Shown piece after piece: positions 48,601 to 55,270 of a stretch of DNA of 64,000 bases. The DNA is from Spirometra erinaceieuropaei (taxonomy: Eukaryota > Platyhelminthes > Cestoda > Diphyllobothriidea > Diphyllobothriidae): contig CACRXP010000304.1 of assembly GCA_902702965.1 (NCBI GenBank), positions 278,895 through 342,894 of the forward strand, given 5' to 3'. How positions within the stretch are numbered: the first letter of the stretch is position 1; the number at the start of each line of letters is the position of its first letter. The notes beneath the pieces were generated by a model, which was not told where the DNA came from, did no database searches, and saw nothing but the letters and a program-made list of their open reading frames with translations. A program made the translations under genes and the position numbers.

Positions 48601-51479
48601 AGGGATTCGGCTCGTCAGTGCGTCCCCCAGCTTTCCGGGTGTGTTTTCTGGCATATGAACTCCAGTTTCAACTTGTCTTGTTTAATTTCCGAGGAAACTA
48701 ATCCGCAAACTTTGAGCAAATCTTTCGATACCGACTGAGCACCTGCTCAAATGCAATCACCATGCCCTAGAATCGTTGGTTCTACACCAGGCGTAAAAAC
48801 GACAAAGATAGGAAAGACTGGGATGGAAATCATCTTAGGCTTATTCATACTTTTTTCGTCATGTGACACCCCAGGCGACAGGCGCCACCGGACAAAACTC
48901 ACCGCGTGAATAGGTACCCGACCTGAGTCGACAGACAGGCTGGCTGATGGAAAAGACGCCATGAAGCCTGGATTTATGACGCTACTGACCCCTGCGTGTG
49001 ACCCTAACTGCGGGCTGTGGGCGTTGCAGCTGCAGGCATGGGTCCACATCCAGTCGCAGGTGTTGGCTGGAGCTGTGACTGATCGAGAACGGCATCTACG
49101 TGCCTCAAAGAATACAGGCTTGCTCAATAGTTCACATAAATAGGCAGGGGACGGAGGCACGATTTATTCAGCCAGATAGCCCTCAAGTAACGTCTATAAC
49201 GATTTACGAGTCAAAATGACTGTATTAGCAGAGAACTAAGTCCTCCTAGTAGCTTTGACCGACCATAAAGCAAGATCGCTAATTTTTGATAAACAGTTGC
49301 AGTAATTTGAGACTTTTAAATAGTTTTTTTTAAAGGGACAGTGAAAGTGTTGAGCATGTTTTTAAAAAAACGTGTAAATGATATTTTCCAGATTTTCAGG
49401 TTTACATTAAGTTAGATATTACAATATGAGCGGTTTGCTTCTGAGAAATTGATTTTCTTACGCTTCCGTGCCTTAATCATCCCCAGCATATGTCTTAGCC
49501 AACATCAAACATGGCAGATCTGAGATCAAGTTCGGCATGAAACTTCTCGTTTCTGCTGACTATGCCGAAAAGCTCGCCTGCGTATCTTAGGATAGAACTG
49601 ACTTGGAGTATTTTGGATACAAGTATTTTGCACATCCTATAGTCTGCAACATCAAAAAATAATTGCGACTTGATCGTCTGACTTGTTGTTTTTGTAAGAC
49701 AGGACTGGCTATTTGACTTTTTTGAAACAGGACAGTCCGGGTGACTTTGTTCGACATCAAGTGCAGTAATAGTACATCGTTTGTTTTTCGTAGACTATAA
49801 GGTTAGTTACCTCAAACCTTTCCCATCTTAAGAATGCGACAGCCTTGTCTAGTATGCGCGTTTTGTGTTATTTTATGAGACCGAAAACAGGCCAGTGTTT
49901 GTTAATCATCAACATTCCACTAGAATTAGTTACACACCCATAGAAAGTCATAGGAGCAGCTTAACTAAATTATTTTGATGAAGAAGAAGTGGAGTTTAGA
50001 AAATGTTTTGTGGAATATAAACATGTATTCATGTATACCTTTCGGCTCTCATGGCGCCACCAAAGTACTATGATTCCTGTGTACACCTGCTGAAATATGA
50101 CAACCCGTTTGTTAAAGATGAGAACTGTAGTCACGCTTTTCTAATCGCTCTCATTGTGCAAAATTCTGATACCATTTTCCCTTAAAATATTTAATTTAGA
50201 TGCTGGAATATTCCAAGCGCCTGAGAGAGATCGCCAATCGAAAGAGCAAGCCAGCAATTCCTCGTGACAAGGTATGGCATTTTTTCTAAAGAAAACGACG
50301 CCAATTTGGCTAAGTCTACTTTAGAAAGCAGAAATTTCAGATTGTAGCATTGCGTGTTAAACTGCGAACGCAGTCGACCTTTACCGTTCGCTGGAGAACC
50401 CAGCGCTGGGTCACATGGCGCAAACAGGAGTTCGACTTGTGGAAGCGACGAGGTTCATTAAAGCCCCCAGGACGCAGTGCCAGCTTCCGCATGAATTTGG
50501 TTATAGTGACGCTGACTTTCATCGCACGTGCCGTCCTGTCTGGTCCCAAACTCACCATGTTCCAATGATGAGATTAAGTCAAGAAGACTGGGACTGGGTG
50601 TTGGTACAGTTTCTGATAAAGCCATACAGCCGGTCTCTGCGTGACACACAAGACCTGGTTTCCAACTAACACGAACGAGGCTCCCTGGTAGGGAGGCATT
50701 TAGAGTTTCCCAGCTCTGAGGCATGTTACAGAGGCAGTTAAACCTTCATCTCCTAGGAGGGCTGAGTTGTCGAGCTTCCAAACCACGGTATTTAAACCGC
50801 CGTGATATTTCTGCAGTTTCACACTTACTGTACTTAAAGATGCGCTGAATTTTTATGAGGGAATTTATGGTCTACTCAGATGACTGGCGATGAATGTGAG
50901 CGCAGTGGTGACGTGCCATGAATCTTCATCCAACGCGCGCCTTTCCCTCAGTAGTTAAGACCTGGCACAGACTCAACTCAACAGTAGGGCAAGTGACACA
51001 AGCAATTACTTGACGTCAACCATCTCTCCTCAGATTCTCCGCTATACGCTATTTCGCGCAGTAATTCAATAAGTCCACTTTTATGCTCGTTCAACTAAGT
51101 ACGGACTTCCTCAGGGACTTCCTTCATGCCCAGGCAGCATCTGCTGAAGTGTTTACTAACGCCTACGCCTTCCTTCAAAACCCTGAAATTTCGAAATATT
51201 CGTATCGTTTTTAGAATGAGCTTGTTCAATTTTGCAAGAATAATTATTAAAATTAACGAGGTAGGGAAAGTTAGAGCTCCGTCTAACCGCTGTATTTACG
51301 GATCGGAGGACTTACCATTTTACAGTTGTAACTCTCCATCGCTTTAGCCCAGCCCTCCAGAAGCATCCACGGACGAATCCTTTGTCGTATTGGATTCAAA
51401 CATCCTGAACATGCTCAAAAGGCACGAGGAAGAAAATCAAACAACGCTTGCAATGGTCAATGAGTTGAAGTCTTCATAA
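33483..51479 (+). CDS. Multi-exon gene, basic coiled-coil protein, tentatively JHY-like (5' end missing)
   Basis: Seven exons are joined: 33483-33654, 40845-41150, 41741-41781, 42202-42379, 46450-46791, 50200-50271 and 51348-51479. Every junction has GT..AG and the phases fit (0,0,2,0,0,0), giving 413 aa to a TAA. Features in order: a Gln/Lys-rich start; a heptad-like coiled coil (SSMILEQKKQLEHAFDKLMK); HRSYLKERRFIPPPP; a Cys/His cluster (CQTAWCSHEGC); KRTRQAAYADAIRSLTRKG followed by LPPL; a disordered Ser/Pro linker; SRRALMLEYSKRLREI; and near the end ILNMLKRHEEENQ. The last elements recall, from memory, the C-terminal domain of JHY, a protein of motile cilia. That identity is uncertain, while the gene structure is well supported. 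The 5' exon(s) are not found. Introns are packed with retroelements. Confidence 0.6.
35813..38309 (+). mobile_element. Penelope-like element (RT + GIY-YIG) flanked by 148-bp inverted repeats
   Basis: A 2.5-kb element. The sequence 35813-35960 reappears as its reverse complement at 38162-38309, both 148 nt with only a few differences. Between the arms is the decayed coding region of a Penelope-type retroelement. Terminal repeats in inverted or direct partial orientation (pLTRs) are typical of this class, and hammerhead motifs are known in them. The right arm carries CTGAAGA (38227-38233), stem GGGTAG/CTACCC (38235-38240 / 38250-38255) and GAAA (38256-38259). The left arm has the same on the - strand. 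The insertion sits in an intron of the second gene. Confidence 0.88.
35909..38045 (+). pseudogene. Penelope-like polyprotein remnant: reverse transcriptase and GIY-YIG endonuclease
   Basis: One frame is open from 35909 to 37534 and codes the Penelope N-terminal region and RT core. It shows LPADKGRSTVILDK (about residue 180), RFYGLPKVHKPDVPLRPIVS, FDVVSLFTSIP (about 327), GTPMGSPISGL (about 389) and the catalytic YVDD (423-426). At about 37320-37345 the homology shifts to the +1 frame (VYRKPTNTLQ, YNSNHPLQHKRSCVRTLYRR), which continues to the GIY-YIG domain (AVVYRLQCSCGMCN). A TAA at 37782-37784 stands where the family has Tyr of the second motif; VGETGRRLQTRMHEHKL follows in the same frame. 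A TGA at 37929 and a further TAA near 37961 interrupt the tail, which runs to about 38045 (STDCSVNRHINLPLPYLVL). RT motifs are intact but the protein as a whole is broken. PLEs prime on target DNA with the RT/EN protein. Confidence 0.88.
39915..40335 (+). repeat. Degenerate telomere-like (CCCTAA) block, copy 2
   Basis: About 350 bp of imperfect CCCTAACC-like units: ACCCTGACCCTGATG, CTCCTAACCCTAACTCC, CCCAACCCTAACACTAATCC, TCCCTAACCCTAGC, CACCCTAACC, ACCTTAACCCTGG. The tail from 40267 (GAATTTAGCGCAAGACCATC) also follows the block near 30.3 kb. The metazoan and flatworm telomere repeat is TTAGGG; this looks like a diverged interstitial copy or a minisatellite derived from it. Confidence 0.5.
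40845..41150 (+). CDS. Second gene, coiled-coil exon
   Basis: Acceptor ATGCTTTTTAG ends 40844; donor AACAG|GTACAG starts 41151; 102 codons, phase 0 on both sides. It codes ADLSSMILEQKKQLEHAFDK, LMKRMDEQKKTASERAEQ with heptad-like hydrophobics (coiled coil), then a Lys/Pro-rich stretch with HRSYLKERRFIPPPPGTD. It reads on from the previous exon without a break. Confidence 0.7.
41741..41781 (+). CDS. Second gene, 41-nt micro-exon
   Basis: Acceptor GTCCCCACAG ends 41740; donor TTGAG|GTCAGT starts 41782. It codes IGDTENTSPHTLL plus two bases and ends phase 2, exactly what the next exon needs. Reading through instead of splicing meets a stop at about 41831, so an alternative end is possible. Confidence 0.6.
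42202..42379 (+). CDS. Second gene, exon with Cys/His cluster
   Basis: Acceptor GATATTTCTAG ends 42201; donor GGAAAG|GTAGGC starts 42380. It completes the split Ser codon and runs 178 nt to phase 0: QLLENANEPTSAVTAVRP, TVCQTAWCSHEGCFAYEF, KLDHQIRFIKGK. Cys, Cys, His and Cys spacing does not match a standard zinc finger. Confidence 0.6.
42701..43931 (-). pseudogene. CR1-like non-LTR retrotransposon remnant, RT catalytic core deleted
   Basis: Read on the - strand from 43931: a linker region (RNIWYGDFNQMRLDMRRRDW ... LGRKAVLNEL), an in-frame TAA at 43629-43631, then QRNRVKCLVYKDRQNFEGNL, FNYIRRSTRNRDPISMLKW, and RT blocks SGPGETPAKFLKKLA, WKTAGLSPIHKSG, NNYRPVSLSSICCKVMERII, AQHGFRRG and AYIDFKKAFDSVPYQRLLYK. 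After GRIGVRG (about 42810) the homology jumps to another frame and directly to the family's C-terminus (EWNALPEDVVISSSVDSFKR ... DQYKDMYLHGIRN, stop 42701-42703). The YxDD segment and everything up to the C-terminal tail is missing, and the 5' part with the endonuclease is absent. LINEs of this clade retrotranspose by target-primed reverse transcription; this copy is dead. Confidence 0.85.
43930..44010 (+). repeat. Dispersed repeat R1, short diverged copy
   Basis: CACCTGGGCCTAACGTGAAGACAGAGTTAA...AGTCGGGAGGTAGGACAGGGCAGAATGGCCGACGAGG follows the order and spacing of the R1 core at 29890-29980 and 52288-52370. It abuts the 5'-truncated end of the CR1-like LINE. Confidence 0.4.
44190..45168 (+). 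pseudogene. 3' end of a zinc-finger LINE (RT C-terminus plus C2H2-like repeats), decayed
   Basis: From about 44220 the frame reads NHFHLSHLRRIVKLGWQDRI, LKGTGILSIHSTL, RHWNRHIVRMGDERLLKR, then SLKIFLKYLQIDLMTRKDL and VVCEINRTGG. This matches the C-terminal end of the LINE at 52.7-56.5 kb ([34 protein letters not shown]). Two to three eroded finger units follow (GFRSRIGPVGHLWIP; CPDCDRTLRSRISLVGHLQI; CFICSLFRD). 5' parts are absent, as usual for 5'-truncated LINE insertions. A 278-codon frame (44332-45168) remains open, with no sign that it is a host gene. Confidence 0.75.
45590..45960 (+). repeat. Dispersed repeat family R2, copy 2
   Basis: The counterpart of 25500-25965 (see there): AATGTGACCTTTATGTCATT, GTGTGAGAT, GGCTCGGCACACCTACATTG, GAACCAAGCC, GACAACTAAC. 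It follows the zinc-finger LINE 3' end by about 400 bp. Confidence 0.4.
46450..46791 (+). CDS. Second gene, basic exon
   Basis: Acceptor AATTTTTAG ends 46449; donor GCTCTC|GTGAGA starts 46792 (weak -1 base); 114 codons, phase 0 on both sides. It codes LAKRTRQAAYADAIRSLTRK, ENLVKLPPLTSSAMASH, RALAEYTNTQQ, a Ser/Pro/Gly linker and KPKSRRAL. Joined to the next exon the junction reads RRAL-MLEYSKRL, a natural basic helix. Confidence 0.65.
47977..48249 (+). CDS. Unidentified 90-codon open frame (hypothetical)
   Basis: ATG to TAA, starting MAFFWHWDLKVTQLLEQVI and ending RVKLVKDFIAG, with a hydrophobic centre (HILLVGSGLRVLLTSKYLFL). Composition is protein-like and GC rises locally, but there is no known motif, no splice support and no promoter evidence. 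It lies in an intron of the second gene, near a direct repeat pair, so an element remnant is as likely as a gene. Confidence 0.15.
   Translation: MAFFWHWDLKVTQLLEQVIRTYCIDGGHILLVGSGLRVLLTSKYLFLNFDAHGKELARFRIRSPDIFRAYRVLSEALKLRVKLVKDFIAG
48334..48735 (+). repeat. Pair of about 52-bp direct repeats, 350 bp apart
   Basis: TCTTGTTTAATTTCCGAGGA, then AACTAAT(G/C)CGC, (T/A)TGGAGCAAATCTTTCGA-like sequence, occurs at about 48334-48388 and again at about 48683-48735 with few differences. The sequence between them is unrelated to anything recognised. It could be terminal repeats of a small element or a local duplication. Confidence 0.65.
50200..50271 (+). CDS. Second gene, 72-nt exon
   Basis: Acceptor ATTTAATTTAG ends 50199; donor GACAAG|GTATGG starts 50272; exactly 24 codons, phase 0 on both sides: MLEYSKRLREIANRKSKPAI then PRDK. 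Strongly basic and helical. It could be read as a start exon because of the ATG, but the phase match with both neighbours favours an internal exon. Confidence 0.65.
50272..51347 (+). other. Last intron of the second gene
   Basis: 1076-bp phase-0 intron. At 50339-50760 the GC content rises and both strands carry 70-90 codon frames. This stretch looks like a repeat insertion (its two ends are AT-rich intron sequence), but I found no second copy in the window. Confidence 0.5.
51348..51479 (+). CDS. Second gene, terminal exon
   Basis: Acceptor CATCGCTTTAG ends 51347; 43 codons and TAA at 51477-51479. It codes PSPPEASTDESFVVLDSNIL, NMLKRHEEENQTTLAMVNEL, KSS. The leucine-spaced helix followed by KRHEEENQ is the segment that most resembles the C-terminus of the JHY family. 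Confidence 0.65.
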   Translation, partial: PSPPEASTDESFVVLDSNILNMLKRHEEENQTTLAMVNELKSS

Positions 51480-51759
51480 GGACTCCATTAGTCCTGTTCT
51501 CATTCACGGAACGAGTGGATTATGACATTTTAGCATATCTGGCCTTCCACTACTTTAAACTTTCCGAATAACAGCTTGCTGATCATCCATCAGTATGGGC
51601 ACTTTTAGTCAGTTTTCTCTGTTGATGTAAATGTACACTGAGTCTCTTTCTGATATCCTTAAATATGTTAAGAGAGAGAAAGACGAATGCGTTTTATTTT
51701 GAATGTATCATCCTAACATTTGCAGCAAAAACTTCATTCCAGTGGCTCAAACACAAATT

Positions 51760-51765
51760 AATAAA
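51760..51765 (+). promoter_or_regulatory. Polyadenylation signal AATAAA for the second gene
   Basis: AATAAA lies 281 nt after the stop codon at 51479, the first canonical signal downstream. This gives a plausible 3' UTR of about 0.3 kb. Confidence 0.4.
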
Positions 51766-52139
51766 AAAGAAGATGGTAAATGGATGTGTATGAAAACCGT
51801 ACCACCATCATGGGAACAATTCAAATCCAGAAATGTGTATTTCAGCCTTTTTCCACGTAAGATATCTTGCTAGAGACAATTATACAGAGCATGTCGGTTG
51901 ACAACCTTTCAAAACATTATTCTTAGCGCGGCGTGATAGATTCAAGCGTGCCAGCCTTATCTTAGTGAGGTAATGCACTGAAATACCGTGAGGATGGATG
52001 ACTCCCCAGAATCGGCTCTGCTCTTTCTCTTTCCTCTCCCATTCACCACCTGAATTCCTGACTCTTTCAAACAAGGGATGATGCAAATGGACGCAGTTAT
52101 TGGCGAGACGTGAAGGCTAACAGCCAAGGTGTTCTACGC
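51766..52139. other. Intergenic; nothing recognised
   Basis: Spacer between the end of the second gene and the R1 repeat; no coding or repeat signal seen. Confidence 0.5.
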
Positions 52140-52600
52140 GAGAGTTCGATCGTCGGTTTCAACGATGTTTACCATGTGCTCCACAGCCAACTGGGAACAG
52201 GGACGGTGACTTGCGCATGAATTGGTTTGTAGTAATAACAGACTTGCACAGTATCTACGACACTCTCTTTTCCCCATCTCCTACCTGGACCCGGTGTCAA
52301 GACAGAGTCAAGAAGACCGGAGGTGGGGGTGGGACGCGGATGGCTGGCACGACCGGACCCACATCTAGGCGTGTCACCACACCCCCTAGTCCACACAGCA
52401 AATGAACGGGGTTTTCGCCAACAACAAAAACATCCCAACAAAGATGACTGGGCAGCCATGCCCACTACATGTGTACCTAGCAGGAGCGCAAGCGCATCTA
52501 CCGGCAGGTAACCCGGTGTCGGGGAACTGCCAGCGCATACCAAGCTGCGAGGGTCATGGTTCGCTGATACCGGCATAGCACGCGCTTACATGCCTTTTAG
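52140..52600 (+). repeat. Dispersed repeat R1, longest copy
   Basis: Contains the R1 core (ACCTGGACCCGGTGTCAAGA at 52284 and GAAGACCGGAGGTGGG near 52311) and flanking sequence shared with 29820-30045. Read on the - strand it shows a 135-codon frame (52576 to 52169) whose end (TPTSGLLDSVLTPGPG ... AQVTVPVPSWLWS) matches the - strand of copy 1, but I do not recognise a protein family and copy 1 is not open over the same length. Confidence 0.55.
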
Positions 52601-53051
52601 CCTAGAAGGGTGACACGTGGTCCTGCATTTAGCCTTGATCGTCTCCCTTCAAGGTTAGGTAACCAAACAGTCGTCGACTGAGAGGCACTACCCGCGGAGT
52701 ACACACACTCTTCTCACATACACGAGAGTGTAACAGATCGCTGGAGAAGCAGCCGCTTCAGCCTTGCCCTGAGCCCACCAGTCCGCCACTCCACACAAAC
52801 ACAACTGGACGGACTGCGTGGACTGAGTTGGGATGTCAGTCGGCTCCCTTCCGAGTCACGGCGCTCGACGCACCGTGGCAGTCTCCGTCTCCGATTGCAC
52901 ATGCAGCTAGGGGCCGCAAAGAGAAGAAGCCGAGACGCACGTTTCCCACTTGCGTGGAAGATGGCGGTTTGGTGTTTGCGGTGGATGAGATTGATGTGCG
53001 GTGAGGTGCTGGTGGGGAAGGATGTGATGGTGTGATACAGCCGGCGGTGGT

Positions 53052-53935
53052 CTACCGCAGGTTTCCGTTGACGCGCATGTGCCCTAATATACCCATGCGG
53101 TGAATAAATTTGCAAGTGCAATGTGGACAGTGGAGGCGGATGCGGCGAGCGTAGGTTGATGCTACAGGCTTTGGTTTGCCAGTCTCTATGCGATGGATTC
53201 GCAAGTGACCGACCAGGCCAATGCGTGAGGTGAATGTGCGGGGACAGTGTGGACATGAGAAGTCGGCGGTGTCAGTATCAGCTTCAGTGGTGATGGTGGT
53301 GGTGGCAGCGGTGGGCGCGCTGGTCTGCGGAGCGTGGGCGGGGCTAGGCATGGTGAGTGCGCTAGGAGTGTCAGGTCCGCGGTCAATTCCGCTCTCACGG
53401 ACAGGCATGTAGCCGAATAGGCCTATACAGCGCATGAATGTGCGAGGGCAGTGTGGGCAGTGGTGGCGAATGCGGAGGATGTAGGTTGGTGTTCCAGGAA
53501 CTGGTTTGCCAGTGTCTGTGCGATGGATTTGTAAGCGGCCGACCAGACCGATGTGTGAGGTGGTGTGGTCGCAATGAGGACGGGTATAGACCAGATTCTC
53601 ATCATTGGTGTTGACGGTGGTGGGGGTGGTGATGTTGGTGTTCGTTGGTGTGTCAGAATCGTGTATAGTGTTGATAGGCATAGAATACGCCACAGCGGGA
53701 GACGTTGAGGCCGTGGAGGAGGAGGAGGAGCAGGAGGAGGAGGAGGAGGATGGAGGTGGGGGTTGGAGAGGTCGGTCAGAGTTAGCTGACGGTGCGAGAG
53801 ACGAGAGAGAAGTGGACAGAGAGACGACGGTTGGTGCAATCCAAGTTCTGCAGTTGGTCCGCAGGTATCCAACCAGTCCATTTCACGCCTGGAATGTCCG
53901 CTGACACCGTGGGCATGTTGGGGGCGGTTGGGCGT
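53052..53935 (-). pseudogene. C-terminal C2H2 zinc-finger array of the LINE
   Basis: After the RT end comes TCPRCQRTFQA-stop-NGLVGYLRTNC (about 53930-53860), a shifted Pro-rich spacer, then in the frame 53693-53052 four finger-like units: THIGLVGRLQIH-type (first Cys pair eroded), HHCPHCPRTFMRCIGLFGYM, FSCPHCPRTFTSRIGLVGHL with RIH, and LHCPHCTCKFIHRMGILGHM with RVN. Consensus is C-P-x-C-x-R-T-F-x-S-R-I-G-L-x-G-H-L-R-I-H, a classic C2H2 finger with unusually uniform helix residues. Such fingers at a LINE C-terminus probably bind nucleic acid (element RNA or target DNA). Confidence 0.8.
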
Positions 53936-53939
53936 TGGC

Positions 53940-55270
53940 GTTGCGAGGTGAGTGCAGCTGAGATTTGCGTACTTCTAGTTTGCCTCTTAGATCGCTCCGC
54001 CCGTCTTCACTCTCTTTCTCCAGGTCGGTCGGTACCGGCCGAGGTCTTCCCAGTTGGCCGGGCTGATCTTCAGACGTTCCAAGGAAGTCTTTAGAGTGTC
54101 CTTATAGCGCCCGATTTGACCTCCTCATCGACGAGAACCCGTGACGACGTCTCCATAGAAGAGTCGTTCGGGTGGCCGCTCGTTGTCCATCCGCACGACG
54201 TAGCCGCTCTAACGCAGTTGCAGTCGCCTCAGCATGGCGTAGATGCTGAGAATTCCCGTCCGCTCCAGTACGTCAGTGTATGGGATTCGGTCCTGCCACC
54301 TCGGCTTCAGGATTCGGCGAAGACAGCTGAGGTGGGAGTGGTTGAGTCGGTGTGCCTGTTTCGTGTACACCGTAAAGTCTCTTCTCCATACAGCAGCTTC
54401 GGGAGGATGGCAGCCTTGTACATCTTCAGTTTCTTGCTGAGCTGAAGACCTTGACAATCCCAAACTACGTTTCAAAAACGACCGAAAACTTGACTGGCCT
54501 TGGAAATCCGGCGGGCTACTTCGTCGTCGATTTTGGTGCTGCGGGAGAGGGTACTGCCCGGCAGGAGGCTCTGCTCCAGGTGGTTGCTTAGGCGGTTGAG
54601 AAGAATGTGAGCGAAGATCTTCCCGTCGATGTTCAGCAAAAAGATGTCTCGGTGGTTGTTGCAGATCTGGCGGTTTCCTTTCCGTTTGTAGAGGTGCACG
54701 ATTGTGGCGTCCTTGAAGTCCTATGGGACTTTTCCTTGACGCCACATCTCATGGAAGAGCGCAGTCAGGTGATCCATGATTGGGGGCCACCGTGCTTGTA
54801 GATCTCAGCAGGGGTCGCGTACGGTCCGGGCGATTTCCTGCTGGGGAGCTGCTGCATTGCCCTAATGGTTTCGTGAAGAGAAGGCGGGAGGTCGGGCTCG
54901 ACGTTGGTCTCCTTTTGAGACAGACGGACGATCGCGGCGTCAGATATGAAGGGGCGGTTGAGGACGCCTTACCCTTGGATCTCCTCAACCATGTGAGCCG
55001 TCCAGGTGTCCTGCATCTCGCGCAGCCGCTGTTGTACAAGGCGACGACTACGGCAGTACGCAGCTCTGTTGTCGTTAATGGGGTGGTCGACATAGGCTTT
55101 GTGCGGGCGGTTCTTCTCGGCGAGCAGGTTGTTGATGGTGGCGTCCTTGTCATTAAACCAGTCCTGGTGTTGGCGGCGTGCGCGACCGAGGACGGCCCGC
55201 GCCGTCGACTGGACTGCTTCCCGCAGTTGACACTATCGGAGCTCCACGGAGACGTTCTCTTCAGCGGCGG
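53940..55270 (-). pseudogene. LINE reverse-transcriptase region with internal deletion
   Basis: The - strand reads a linker (ARAVLGRARRQHQDWFNDKD, NNLLAEKNRPHKAYVDHP, RRRLVQQRLREMQDTW), then [56 protein letters not shown] and [20 protein letters not shown]. The next residues are [19 protein letters not shown] at about 54560-54545: the family block that should begin LPE.QCGFR and run through the catalytic FADD is absent, and the frame continues with the post-catalytic part ([53 protein letters not shown]). Several stops and shifts follow. The deletion probably removes more than 700 bp (family knowledge). Confidence 0.8.

Larger units (their letters stand above)
46792..50199 (+). other. Intron (3.4 kb) of the second gene
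   Basis: Phase-0 intron. It contains an unexplained 90-codon frame (47977-48249) and a pair of about 52-bp direct repeats (48334/48683). The rest is AT-rich without recognised features. Confidence 0.55.

Noticed and set aside
48747..49160. 137-codon - strand frame
   Set aside because: No motif, low-complexity Ser/Pro/His composition, no repeat partner or splice support.
53605..54094. + frames with poly-Glu
   Set aside because: Complement of the Pro/Ser-rich spacer in the LINE zinc-finger region, caused by GGA repeats.
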